The notes below the pieces were generated by a model. It worked only from the letters and a program-made list of their open reading frames with translations, was not told the origin of the DNA and ran no database searches. A DNA stretch of 64,000 nucleotides. It comes from Anthopleura xanthogrammica. Its lineage: Eukaryota > Cnidaria > Anthozoa > Actiniaria > Actiniidae. The DNA lies in assembly GCA_964019055.1 (NCBI GenBank), contig OZ025215.1, positions 7,725,284 to 7,789,283 of the forward strand, in the 5' to 3' direction. Made by a program: the position numbers and the translations under genes. Below, in pieces: positions 12,406 to 23,686 of this stretch (position 1 is its first letter; each line of letters begins with the position of its first letter).

Positions 12406-15400
12406 ATGGAGAGGGGAAAGTTACTCGAAATGCAGCCTACAAACCCAGCAGAACAGAGAGCAACTACTCCATCATTGAGCAACCACGATGATGATGAGTT
12501 AGAAGATGATTTTGATCGACAGTTTTGGGTTGAGGTATGAATAGTGTGTCTAAATTAATTTGTATTATTCAAAACCTACTTGATTCACTCAAAAATAGTA
12601 AAATTTCTTATTTTGAGGTAAAATAAGAAATTTGACTATAGTTTTGAGAAAATCAAGTTTTAGGGTGCAAATGTTGAAGAATAAGATGTGCTTGATTTCT
12701 TTGAGTTTACTGAGACTAAATATAATCAGCCTCAGTCAACCACTAAGGATATACGAAAAAGAATTTATTTATCTTTCTATCTAAAAGTTTTCATAGTATT
12801 TCATAGTACTTTTGCTTAATAAAAACCCCATTACTTTCTATAGGTGCGGACCATTTTTAATGCTGAGGAAGAGCTTTCTTGGTCAACGGCTATGGACAAG
12901 GTGCGGGTAAAAAGACTTGTAGACAAATACAAGGCTAATGGCTCCAAACCTGGGGAGGACCCTTTGCTTCTGCTCATAAAACAATGGCCAAAGGCAAAGA
13001 AATTCCAAGGAAAGGCTGAGCTTGTTGAACCACAGGTAAAAAATAGCACACAGAAAAAAAGTTGAACTTAATTTATTTTTTATTAAATTACTATATTATC
13101 ATTATTATCATCATCATCATCATCATCATCATCACCACCATCATCATTATCATCATCACCATCATTATTATGATCATCATCACCAAAGGGCCAAAGGAGA
13201 TGGGCAATATGCATAAGACATTTCAAACCTAATTAAAAAAAATATTTGTGAGGTTCATCTTAAGATTTATTTATAAAATGCTATTTGAAATATAAACAAG
13301 AACTTGTTCTTTTCCAGATTCACAGGTTTGCTGAAATCCTTCTCGAAGATAAAGAAGACATGAACAAAGACAATAGATATGAAACATTCAGGGACCAATC
13401 AGAAGAAGATGAAAAGACCCTGCTTCACTATGCAGCAGAACAAAATTTTTACCATATTGCTCGCACTCTCATAAGGTTCTGCCCTGGACTTCTTGCACTT
13501 AAAACTGAAGCTGCTTTGACACCGGTGAAGAAGAGAGCACTCCTACCTGTGGAGGTTGCACTGAATAAAGACAATGATGAAGCTGCGGCAGTTATGCTGC
13601 GGCATATGAGCCATGAAAGGTACAAAGTCTTTTAGAATTTATTTACTAGTAACTTCTGCTATTAACCCTTTGACTCCTGGAGGTTTTTGAGGTTTTTCAG
13701 TGTTTTTCTGGACCTAAACGTTCTCCAAGCCCTAGCAAGACCATATTTGGAGTTTTGATTGACACTGTCAGTGTTTTATGTAAATGAGGGATGACGTTTA
13801 CTGGCTGCATAATTAGTTCCCGCTTGAAGCCGTTATTCTTGGAATTCTGCTGCCTTGTTTTCACTATTTTCGAAAACCAGAGATTTTGAGAGCCATTTTG
13901 TTCATCTATGGAGTGCTGGAGGGCATCATTAAGCCCTAAGACAGCTTAAATCAGCATGATCTCGAAGAACTGAGAGTATGCAAGGGATTTTAGCGTCAAA
14001 AGTTCGTAGATCATGTACATTCGTACGAGTTAGAATTTTTGGCGCGATTATCCTATGAGCTCTGAAATGATGAACAGCCAGGACCTACCGAGGCATTTTA
14101 TTTAATATTTGGCTTGTGGAGAATAGTCTGAAGCTGATATTTGGGCAGTAGGACCTAGTGGCTCGACACTTATAAAAAATTCTTGAAATTTGGGGGCGAA
14201 CAACTGTCCTGTTGAAAAAATCGCACTTTTCCCAGAATGCATTGCGAAAGAGAGTAGTGAAAATCGATAAGCGATGAAATGGGTCAAAGAAAAGGGATGT
14301 CGCTCGCCGTGTGGAAGGAATTGATGAAAAAAAAAGCACTAAAAGCCAAGTACTAGGTCCAAACTATCCTGTGTAAGAGTATTGTTTGAGTAGAAATAAA
14401 AATTGCATGAAAAAAAATGTGATGAAAAAGCGTGATTTTTGGCTTTGGGAAATGACGTCAAAAACAGTGGTTTTTGGTTTTCCAAAAATGTTTAAAGTTT
14501 TTTTCGTTATAATTTTGGACATTTGTGCAGGTTTTTTGATTTTAAAAGTTGTTCTGTTTGCTAGTTAAAATTTTAGACTGGTATTTAGGTCAACTTGATC
14601 AAAATTGTTGAAGCTGAAATTTTTCATTTAAGGTGCGTTTTTTACGGGCGGTTTCGGGCGCCGTAGGAGTGAAAGGGTTAATGATGATCATAATACTGCT
14701 CAGGGGCATATCCAGGGAGAGGGCCAATCATGTTGGTAGTTCTACTCAGCGGCTGTATCAAAGAAATCCATGTAGAAATGCTGTAGAAAACTAAACACAT
14801 AAGAAGTCATTTGAAGCAGGGGTGCATTGATTTGTTTGTCCCTGTTTTTGGTTTTCCTCACCCCCTGGCAAAATCCTGGCTACGCTCCTGCTACTGTAGC
14901 AGAAATTACGAAGCTTTATAAACTTTGTACTTCTAAATGTTCATTTAAGCTCTACAATTTACTTAAGACTTAGATACAGGCTGTATATCCTTTTCATTGT
15001 TGTTTTTGGTGTATAGAGGCTTTGCACCATCACCTGATGGCAGCCATGACAGGAGGCACAACAATAGAGTCTCTTTCCCCAGGGAAACTGAATTATTTCT
15101 CATATAAATCATATTGGACCAGATTCAACTTTTCCTGCCTCCTGTCATGGCTGTCATCACGTGATGGTGCAAAGCCTCTATAGACTCAGTGTGCCAAAGT
15201 TATAATGCATTTTTTGACGTTTTAATTAAAGGGTTCAGGATATGTTTTCTTGGAGGCCAGATCCAGAGCTCCAATCACCAAGGCCAGCTCAATTGAGTTT
15301 CCAACAGATCTTGAAAAATCCTAAAATGAAGGTACTGCAGTTACTGCTCAGGTCTTTTGAGTTAGATTGTACAGTATGTGATTGATTGTCATCCTTGAAA

Positions 15401-18400
15401 ACAGTTGTCAAGTTTGAGTTGAAAAATTACTTTTACAAAATATTTTGGAAGCTGCAAGCTGCAGAGCACTAAGATAATGTACTGTACAAGATAGAAAATT
15501 CTTGTGTTCTACATCTCCAAGTGCCAGTGTATTTAAATAAAATAAATAAAAATAAATGGGATTTAACAGTAGCATTCCTACAGAGTGGCATTTCATCCAC
15601 TGAATCCCATTTGGAATTTAGAAGTTGATTTAGAGGTAGCGGAGGGAGGAAAACCAGAGAACCTGAAAAAACCTTTTGAAGCATAGGAGAGAACCAACAA
15701 GCAACTTTACTCACATACATGTATGACACCAAGTTCGGGAATTGAACCCAGGGGTCATCTTGGTGAGAGGCGAGCACTCTCACCACTATACTACCCTTGC
15801 TTCCCATATTTATAGGTATAGACACACGAATGATTTTATATTCTTACCTAAATATCAATTTGAAAGCAACATGACATGATGCACAAAGTCCTGGAAGGAA
15901 TTTTGTTAAACAGTCTATCAATCATGTGCAGCCCTGTCTTGCTTAAATTATTATAAAAGGAACACACCATGGTTTTCAATATCCTTGAAGCAAAAATTTT
16001 ATTGTGTAAAACAGTGTATTGTAATTTTTAAATGTGTGTCCAGATTAACCTTTACCATCTTAATATATTAATCCATAGAAAGCGACAGTAGCCATTCTTG
16101 ACTGTATGGTCAACCCACACTGGCCCTACCTCCCCGATAAAAAGAGTGACTACTTGTCAACAGAAGAACAAGATGTCATAGAAGGTGCTTGGGCCACTGT
16201 CCCAGAAGATCCTTTGGAGTATCATTTCTTTTTCCATGTGCTGGACTGTGATGATGGAGGTAGACCCCCAAAGATAAAGGACCAAGCCACAAATAAGTCC
16301 ATAAATAATCCCTTCTTCAACAGGAAATCACCATCTTGCTTGAGCATTATTGCCAACAGTGATAACATAGTAAGTTAGTTAAAAAAGATCAGTTCTCAAA
16401 ATAATGACTAATTGATGGACAATGTCTGGCCAAAATTTGCACCTGCTTACACATCCAGCAAGGCAAGGCAAAGATTTGACCAGATAAGTTCCAATTCAAG
16501 CCAGACATTGCTGTTATTTCATGCCCTGCATACCAAATACCCATTTTAGTCTATGTTTCATGAGAATTATTCAAGATTGAAGAAATACATATTGTTGCAG
16601 AACTATAGATTCACTTTAACTGAAGCATTTTTTAGGATGCAGTTCAACATCCTGTGGTCCGAATGCTTATTCGAGCAAAATGGCAAGCCTTTGGGAAGAG
16701 ATTGTTAAGGTAGGTACATACTGTAGATCTATGCAACAGTACGTAGTGTTCTGTTAATTTAGACCAGAAGCTATCTTGTTTGTTGAACCAAGAAAAGGAT
16801 GTAAAATAAAGCTTAATAACCAGCTGTACGAAAAACTAAGCGCGAAAAGGATTGTAATTGTAATTGTAGCCATATATTTTGCAGAATTTGAGAAGATTGG
16901 GATTGTAAATAAAGAGATTATGGCAAATATTTGCTTTAAATTTTTATACATCACATACTTCAATTTTTTTCTTTCTAAATTCTTTGTGGAAATCCATATA
17001 TTGGGAAGAGACTGGAAGCTACAGTAGGGCCACTTGTCTAAGCATTGAAGCATGTTGTGATTGGTCAGTTTGTGCATACACCAGACACCTAAAAAAGCTT
17101 GTTTAACACAGATATTTTAATATTTTTCAACAGCCTGCAAGCATTTATCTACATGTTTTTTCTTCTTGTGCTGTCATTTTCTCTTATTTATGGCTCAACA
17201 CGAAAGAACCCCAATGATTACTCAGAAGGTGCTGATAAGTTTCGGGCTGTTTGTGAACTCCTGATGCTCTTGATGCTGTTCTTCTACATCTTTGAGGAAG
17301 TCAATCAGATTGCAAGGTATCACTGCTCATACTTTTTTAATTTTTGATTGTCATGGTTGATTTGGCAATAATATACTATGTACATTGTATGTACATGTAT
17401 ATTGCATTTTTTCCTTATTTCTACTTAATTACATGGAAAATCCAGAAATCAAACCTGAGACCTCAGAGGTGAGAGGAAAGTGCCCTACCACTATTCTACC
17501 CTTAAATGCCTATACCACAGTACAAGGCAGCACAAAGCACCACACCACATCCAACCGCACTGGAGACAAGGTGCTCCAAAGAGCTGCCAAAGCATTTATT
17601 GTCATTATTAAAGCACACTACACTACACCACATGTACACCCAACCACACTTAATACAAAACACTTCACAGAGCCACAGCACACTACACCACACGACACCA
17701 CACCATACCACACCACACCACACCACACTGAAGACAAAACACTCTACAAAGCCACAGCACTGTACGTCACAAGACAAGACACCACACCACACCCAACAAC
17801 ACTGAAAAATGCACTCAATACCACACTACCTAATTTCTCTATTCCATATTATTTATTAACATGTTTATATATTTCACTTTAAGGGAACAGGACAGCTACA
17901 TGAAAGACAAATACAATGTCCTTGACTGGCTTGGTATGCTGTTAATACTAGCCATTGTCCCTTTACGTGCTATTAACCATGACTCACAGTGGAGTGTGGC
18001 TTCCATTGGCTATCTCATCAACTGCTTCAGAATTTTCAAATTTTCTTGTATCACAAAGTAAGTGCTTATGTAACTGTGTCCTTCATGACATAAACTACGG
18101 TGTAGCTTGATATTAAGCAAACTTGGTTGGTGAACTAAATATGAAAATTCCCTAAAAAGTCATTTCAGTTATCTAGATTTGTTGTCAAAACAAAAAATAA
18201 ACAAAAACTGCATGGAAGACATTTGAGAGAAATTTTCTTTTCTTTATTTTGAGCGAAAGCTGTTATGTGTGATGTGTGCCACTAAATTATGTTATTTTTA
18301 TGAATACTAATTCTCATAAGAATGAAATTACATGTACATATTTTTTGTCCTCCAAATTGAACTTCTTTGGGCTGGGGATATGTTGCAAGGATTCTATAAG

Positions 18401-21400
18401 GGATGTCTGGTTGGCAAGTTACAGTAAATACAACAAATCGAAATATGGCGACCAATTTGAATAACAGTTATAGTTACAATAGTTACTATTGTTCTGGACT
18501 AACTAGCTTCGTGCTCACATGGAAACATAAAAGTGTTGTTACATGTATGAGAGACTAGTCAGTCCAGAACAATAGTTATTTAAATTGGTCAACCAAAATA
18601 AATTATGTCATTACTGTCACTTATATTTCAAGATATGAAACACTGTTTCTTAGGGTTCAATAATCATTTTATTTTTGTTTTATTTCCAGAACAACTGGCC
18701 TATACACAAAAACATTAGCACGTATCATCAAGAATGACCTTTCCCGTTTCTTTGTTACATTTGCTGTCATTTTCTTTTCTTTCTGTGGTGCTCTGTTCCT
18801 CTCCTTGAGGTCAACACATAGCCAGACACTTCTGGGGTAAGATCACATCAATCCTTTGTAAGCTGGCATGCATTTATAACTGTAGAAATAACAAGATATA
18901 CATGTATTACCCAAAGCAAAACAGCTCCTTCTTGATTTTCCTTAGACAATAAAGATCCAGCCATGAGCACTATACCATTGTGCTAGCATTTCTGCAGTGC
19001 TTGAAATAATGTTGGGTCAGACTCTTGTCCTGTTTTTATAGCTTGACCATGTACCCTGTTACTGGCTCAACTTTACTGGTCAAAATGACCGGCAAGGCAA
19101 AGACTTGACCAGACATTAGTTCTAATTCTGGCTGGACATGTCTGGTGTTATTTCAAGCCCTGTTTCTGCCTGCTATTGTAACACTAATTTTTATTCAGAT
19201 GCTCTAAGAAAAGACCCCATGTTTTCTTATGTCATTTTCTATTTAAACAGAGGCTTTGAAAAAGTACTTTTGGGAGGAATGAGAGTGTTGACTGAATCAC
19301 AACCAATGGCTGAAGAATACAAAGACTTCAAGTATGTTATGGTTTTGAGTATAATTTTGTTTCTTCTCCGTTAATTTCATTACTATAGAATCCCAAGCTT
19401 TCGGGTCTTTGACCCATCATCAGGGGGAGTGACAAAATTAACCATTCGAGCTACACAAAATTCAAGATAACAACCAACGGGTAACTATGGAAGCACATGC
19501 AGAATTTATAAAAATCAAATTATCATGAATTTTGCGTAGCTTGAATGGTTAATTTTGTCACTCCCCCTGACGCTGGGTCAATGACCCAAAAGCTTTGGAT
19601 TTTATAGCAATAAAGCGTAGGAGAAACAAAATTATACTCAAAATCAATGAAACCTATGCACAACACTGTATTGAAATATGTGATGGTTATCTATATACCC
19701 AATACAACACGGCTTCTCTATGTTACTAAGTAACTTACAGTAAATCTCATTCAATTCCCATTTCCCACTTTGTTATTCATCCTAACTTTACTAGTTTATT
19801 GGGTACGTTTAGTTTTTGTTCCCAAATTGCCATCCCATTTACCTCGTTCATTTCCCTTGCATTCATTTCCTACTTGGTTACTCATCCTAATTTTACTCAT
19901 TAATGGGTACATTTAGTTTTGTTCCCAAAATGCCATCCCATTTATCTCATTCAGTTTCTGTGCATTCATTTCCCATCTACCATCCTGTCCATCTCATTCA
20001 TTTATCTTCCTTTATTCCATCATTTCAAAACCGGCACTGCATTAATTCCCTTTCATTCATTTTCCACTTGGTTATCCACTGCAATGTTACTAGTTTCTTG
20101 GGTACAGCTAGTTTTTGTTCCCATATAGTCACCTATTCTTCCTTCTCATTCATCTCATTCAATTCCCTTTCATTCACTTTCCACTTGGTTATCCACTGTA
20201 ATGTTACTAGTTTCTTGGATACAACTAGTTTTTGTTCCAATATAATCACTTCCTTTTCCATCCCATTCATCTCATTCAATTCCCTTGCATTCATCCAGTT
20301 GGCTTTCTATTGTTCTCCTGTTGGTCTACATGGGCACAGTTATTGTTGTCCTCCTCAACATCCTCATCGCTCAGTTGAGTACTACCTATGCTCAGGCTAA
20401 AAATGTAGCCAAACTGGAATACGATGTGGATCGCATGCTCCTCCTGACGCGAATGGAAAACTATCCTTTTCTGGTAAGTAAAAATACCACTGATAAGATC
20501 AAGTTGAGCAAATTTTTCACTCACAGTTTATGCACATTTGTTATTTCAGTGGAAGGTTATTGTTGTATTAAGGACCGTTATCAGAGGAGGGGGAAGAGGG
20601 TATCGATGAGAAAATATATAAAAATACATTTTTTGTCAAAAACCCATTAGTATTTTCATTTTTTTTTTCGGGACCCATTTTGAGGGCTCTGTGAGATATA
20701 GAATTTTTTTCAAGACCCCACTTTTCAGGGTCACTAAAATTTCAAAGCCTCCCATTTTCTCACCGGTACTGCCCCCTTCAATAAATAATGAATGGTCCCT
20801 TATTTTAGTATAGCCCCCTTCACAGTTCCCTGCGCCATCTTGAAAGGTACCCGTGCCTCTCCATCGAAGCGAGACATGAGGTGACCGTGCTATGATAGAG
20901 ACTTTTTTCAACACCTTGGACAGTTATTCACACATGTCTCTATCATTGCAAGCTCACCGTTCGTCTCGCTTCGATGCAACGACGTGGCTACCTTTGAACT
21001 GTGAAGGGAGCTATTGTTATTTAGTCGTTGACATATACGTTTTAACATCAATACCTGTAGAATCTACGAATGAGACGTTACAAGGAAGGCGACTGGATCA
21101 GTGAATTAAGTCTAGCAAAAGGTAAAAACCTGTCCATCCATCCATCCATCCATCCATCCATCCATCCATCCATCCATCCATCCATCCATCCATCCATCCA
21201 TCCATCCATCCATCCATCCATCCATCCATCCATCCATCCATCCATCCATCCATCCATCCATCCATCCATCCATCCATCCATCCATCCATCCATCCATCCA
21301 TCCATCCATCCATCCATCCATCCATCCATCCATCCATCCATCCATCCATCCATCCATCCATCCATCCATCCATCCATCCATCCATCCATCCATCCATCCA

Positions 21401-21797
21401 TCCATCCATCCATCCATCCATCCATCCATCCATCCATCTATCCATCCACCCATCCATCCATTTTATGTTTTTTTATCATTCTTTTCATGTTTATTTTATC
21501 CCTTTATTTTCCATATTTCTTCTATTAATTTTCGTGATATATTCCATCCATCCATACCGATTCCATCCATCCATCCTCTTCCATCTAATCTAATATCAGT
21601 GCTATCAGGGTTTTTTCCTTTTCCCTTTCACATTAATTGATTGACAGCTGATCGTTCTATTTCAATTTACAGAACTGTTGGAATTAACTGAGGAGCGCCA
21701 TGCACTCGAGACAATCGAACAAAAACTCACGTTACTACGCGACTTGATGAGAAAGATGATCAAGACCATGAAACCCGTGGCAACCAAGGACAGATAA
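12406..21797 (+). CDS. TRP1: ankyrin-bearing TRP-superfamily cation channel
   Basis: Rebuilt from 13 exons: 12406-12534, 12844-13035, 13318-13619, 15232-15331, 16079-16369, 16636-16709, 17134-17316, 17884-18057, 18690-18836, 19251-19331, 20299-20473, 21061-21121 and 21673-21797. They total 2034 bp (677 aa), every join is in phase, and all sites are GT-AG. Domains: ankyrin-type units around residues 145-205 ([16 protein letters not shown]); pre-S1 helix with [12 protein letters not shown] (about 342-353); S1 about 365-385, followed by [10 protein letters not shown]2 400-422; S3 437-453; S4 465-482 with few basic residues; S5 500-520; pore loop [13 protein letters not shown] (about 531-543); S6 558-585 ending [10 protein letters not shown]; a TRP-helix-like [10 protein letters not shown]; and a C-terminal coiled segment. 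Topology and the HPVV...KW motif fit TRPV/TRPA-type channels, probably the TRPV-like branch of cnidarians (inference). It would pass cations across a cell membrane. The filter region lacks the acidic residue of TRPV GMGD. Closest relative here: TRP2. Confidence 0.92.
13091..13186. repeat. (ATC)n microsatellite, TRP1 intron 2
   Basis: Imperfect ATC/ACC trinucleotide run between exons 2 and 3 of TRP1. Confidence 0.9.
13672..14681. mobile_element. piggyBac-like non-autonomous element, TRP1 intron 3
   Basis: Both ends are TTAA followed by inverted CCCTTTGACTCCT (left, 13672 on) and, reverse complemented, CCCTTTCACTCCT (right, ending 14681). A TTAA target duplication with CCCTTT termini is characteristic of the piggyBac superfamily. 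The 1-kb interior has no transposase frame, so any movement would have been driven from elsewhere. Confidence 0.75.
14701..14890. repeat. Short TIR element (CAGGGGC termini), TRP1 intron 3
   Basis: Starts CAGGGGCATATCCAGG and ends, in reverse complement, CAGGAGCGTAGCCAGG. It is about 190 bp and non-coding. Such ends are typical of hAT-type MITEs; the flanks share only TACTG, so a target duplication is not proven. Confidence 0.55.
15012..15182. repeat. Palindromic foldback element, TRP1 intron 3
   Basis: Arms of 47 bp (15012-15058 and 15136-15182) starting TATAGAGGCTTTGCACCATC are near-perfect inverted copies around a 77-bp spacer, only 49 bp before exon 4. Confidence 0.9.
15530..15806 (-). 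mobile_element. tRNA-derived SINE, TRP1 intron 3
   Basis: On the minus strand the head (15806 down to about 15729) carries a pol III A box TAGTATAGTGGTGAGAG and B box GGGTTCAATTCCC. A body follows with GGTTCTC...GGTTTTCCTCCCTCC, then an AAATAAA-rich tail at 15530-15560. It is not a functional tRNA: the acceptor arm does not pair. Confidence 0.7.
16421..16529. repeat. Partial MITE related to 18995-19162, TRP1 intron 5
   Basis: Shares the AGCAAGGCAAGGCAAAG / TTGACCAGA / CCAGACAT...TGTTATTTCATGCCCTG order with the element in intron 9. It appears to be a truncated copy. Confidence 0.55.
17437..17502 (-). repeat. Degenerate SINE head, TRP1 intron 7
   Basis: On the minus strand, AAGGGTAGAATAGTGGTAGG and a B-box-like GGTTTGATTTC are spaced as in the SINE at 15530-15806. 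It is diverged and truncated. Confidence 0.45.
17515..17810. repeat. CACCACA-rich degenerate satellite, TRP1 intron 7
   Basis: Repeated CACCACAC and CACTACACCA words with interspersed ACAAAGCCACAGCAC units of roughly 90 bp. The His/Thr open frames on both strands are artefacts. Confidence 0.8.
18451..18590. repeat. Foldback element, TRP1 intron 8
   Basis: ACCAATTTGAATAACAG and ACTATTGTTCTGGACT on the left are repeated inverted on the right (AGTCCAGAACAATAGT ... AAATTGGT). Confidence 0.75.
18995..19162. repeat. MITE with CAGGGCTTGAAATAA ends, TRP1 intron 9
   Basis: The left end CAGTGCTTGAAATAATG and the right end, reverse complemented, CAGGGCTTGAAATAACACC form terminal inverted repeats of a 168-bp non-coding element. 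A partial relative lies in intron 5. Confidence 0.7.
19383..19607. repeat. Long-arm foldback element with hammerhead-like core, TRP1 intron 10
   Basis: Arms of about 85 bp (CTATAGAATCCCAAGC... and its inverted copy ending GGATTTTATAG) flank a central spacer. The left arm, read on the minus strand at 19423-19397, contains CTGATGA, a GGGTC/GACCC hairpin and GAAA; the right arm copy is degraded (CTGACGC, AAAA). Confidence 0.85.
20815..21009. repeat. Degenerate foldback element, TRP1 intron 11
   Basis: CCCTTCACAGTT, CATCGAAGCGAGAC and ATGATAGAGAC on the left recur inverted and in reverse order on the right. Confidence 0.7.
21133..21461. repeat. (CATC)n microsatellite, TRP1 intron 12
   Basis: About 82 units of CATC with a few substitutions near the right end, starting 11 bp after the exon 12 donor. 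The Ile-His-Pro-Ser and Met-Asp-Gly-Trp frames are artefacts. Confidence 0.99.
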
Positions 21798-23236
21798 ATA
21801 TAAACACAACTATCACTAGCTACCAGGACAGCTCGTTTCAACTCTACCAAGGAAGACTGAAACCTAAAAATTAAGACTTTCGGTTGCATGCGGGTAGGGT
21901 ACGTCATTGGTGATAGGTACACATCTAGGGACACCAAGATCAAAAGAGTTAGCCTTAACAGTATGGTCACCCAACCTTCACGTAAAAAGACTGTAGGTAG
22001 TTTATGGCGTTATGGAAGGCGCCGTTTGTTTACTCATTAGGAATACTTGGTTAGACTGGAAAAAGTAGTAAGACTATAAGAAACTCCGCAACACATATTT
22101 GTGTGGTCGATTTATGTGCCTATATCGTTTTCAGTAATATTTAATCGCCTGCCATATAACAGGATTTTACTATAATTTTAAGTGAAAATAAGTAGTTTTT
22201 AATGAAGCATTTTATGTGTACTTCGAATATTTTTTATCAATGACAACTTTTTTTAACAGTTCCTACGTTAGTTCATTAAGTTAGTAACCTATATTTATCA
22301 TAATCATTTCATTATCATTGAAACTTTTACAAAACTACTTTTCATTTTGGAACCGGAAGTTGTTTTTCGTACGAAAGACGTCACTGAAAAGCTCTATGAA
22401 AAATGATCATATGAAGCAGAGTTTGAGCTTTATTTATTCCAATGGAAGTAAAGAAAGACAACTGACTCAAACATGTGAGACTCAAACGCTATTTTATTTT
22501 CTTCACAGAATTACAAAAACAAAAGCTCAAATACAAAACGAAAACAACACAACAATATCTACTGGTTTTTTTTTTCGATTTTGAAACTAAAATTATCATG
22601 AAGCTACTAGTTGCTATTTTTTAAGGTAATAGAGTAATAAATTAATAAATTTAATACTGAGAAAAAACTGACGTTCTAGGACTACATTTTACTAGTGATA
22701 TTTTAAACCTATGCGGTTTTGTTTTGCCTCGTCGTCTCAGTTTAGTGGTCACGAAGTTTCATTGACATTTAGGCGGGAAAATAGACGCGTGTGCGCGCGT
22801 CACACCAGACTAACACTATTAGGCTATTAGACAGCCAACGTGCATTCTAATCTAGCAAGTATAAATATCCCTCGAGTTCTAGTTTGCCTCACACTCGTTA
22901 GGACCAAAAGATTCGTACACTTGGGTAGGTCCTCTGACCTCTCTTCCCATTGGGTATAATGAAACTAACCTTCTTGAATTTTAGGGGGTGGGGTTGATTT
23001 GTTAGGAATGACCTCTGCATCAAAATACTGGCTAAGTACCCTCATAGAATGCACATTGAAGAATGTACCTTGTTTGGAAAGTTCAGGAAAAGGCCTTTCC
23101 TAAAGAATTTACCCATGTGCAGTTCCCATTTGACATTTCAGAAACTCTGAATTTTTTTATAATTAATAATTAATTGATAATTATTGATTATTAATTTATC
23201 AATAATTCATTATTAATCTTTTAATAGTTAAAACAA
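21798..23236. other. TRP1 3' flank and intergenic
   Basis: The TRP1 3' UTR begins here; no unambiguous polyadenylation signal was chosen. An AT palindromic stretch at 23156-23226 (AATTAATAAT-type) ends close to the stop of the minus-strand gene at 23237. No coding frame of interest. Confidence 0.4.
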
Positions 23237-23686
23237 TTAAACTACTTGAAGAGGTTCCTTTATCTTGATGGTTTCTTTTAGGTGATAATTCTTTACTTCC
23301 TCAAGAATACGCACTTTGCTTTTGTCATTCTTCTCAATCTGTCCAAATGCAAACTGTTCCCACATTTCCTCCATCGTGCAGCCAAGTCGATTGTAACATT
23401 CATCATTCATTGCTTCGGAGCAGTTCTTCTTCTGGTACTTCAAGGCGTCAAGGAGGGCTTCTTTACCATCTTCTGTGAGTCCTTGGAGAATGCTTTCGAT
23501 GTTGAAAATATGCTCGCCAATGGTGCTCGTTTTGTTCGCATTTTGTAGAGCTTCTTTCCATCCACTTTGAGTCACATTTGCTAGGTAGCAGAAAAACTTG
23601 CCAATCATGTTTCCCTGTTTTTCGTGCTCTGGTAACGTCTCTGCCAGTTCACGAATTTTCTGAGTATTTCCTGTTGAGTCTTCCAT
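23237..23686 (-). CDS. Orphan 149-aa helical protein
   Basis: Uninterrupted ORF from an ATG preceded by TAAAAAAAC to a stop at 23237. The composition is that of a real protein: charged, helix-forming, with six Cys and no low complexity. Segments such as IRELAETLPEHEKQ, LTEDGKEALLDALKYQK and CTMEEMWEQFAFGQIEK suggest an all-alpha domain. No signal peptide, membrane segment or known motif is recognised. It is not visibly related to the four TIR-like proteins, although it sits among them and is the same size class. No splice acceptor is evident just upstream, unlike those genes. A downstream exon cannot be excluded, but the stop is in frame. Function unknown. Confidence 0.55.
   Translation of the reverse strand: MEDSTGNTQKIRELAETLPEHEKQGNMIGKFFCYLANVTQSGWKEALQNANKTSTIGEHIFNIESILQGLTEDGKEALLDALKYQKKNCSEAMNDECYNRLGCTMEEMWEQFAFGQIEKNDKSKVRILEEVKNYHLKETIKIKEPLQVV

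Noticed and set aside
15729..15806. tRNA gene on the minus strand in TRP1 intron 3
   Set aside because: A and B boxes are present but the acceptor and anticodon stems do not pair; it is a SINE head.
17385..17882. His/Thr-rich ORFs between TRP1 exons 7 and 8
   Set aside because: Created by CACCACA-type repeats in the intron.
21070..21528. Ile-His-Pro-Ser and Met-Asp-Gly-Trp repeat frames
   Set aside because: Translation of the CATC microsatellite in TRP1 intron 12.
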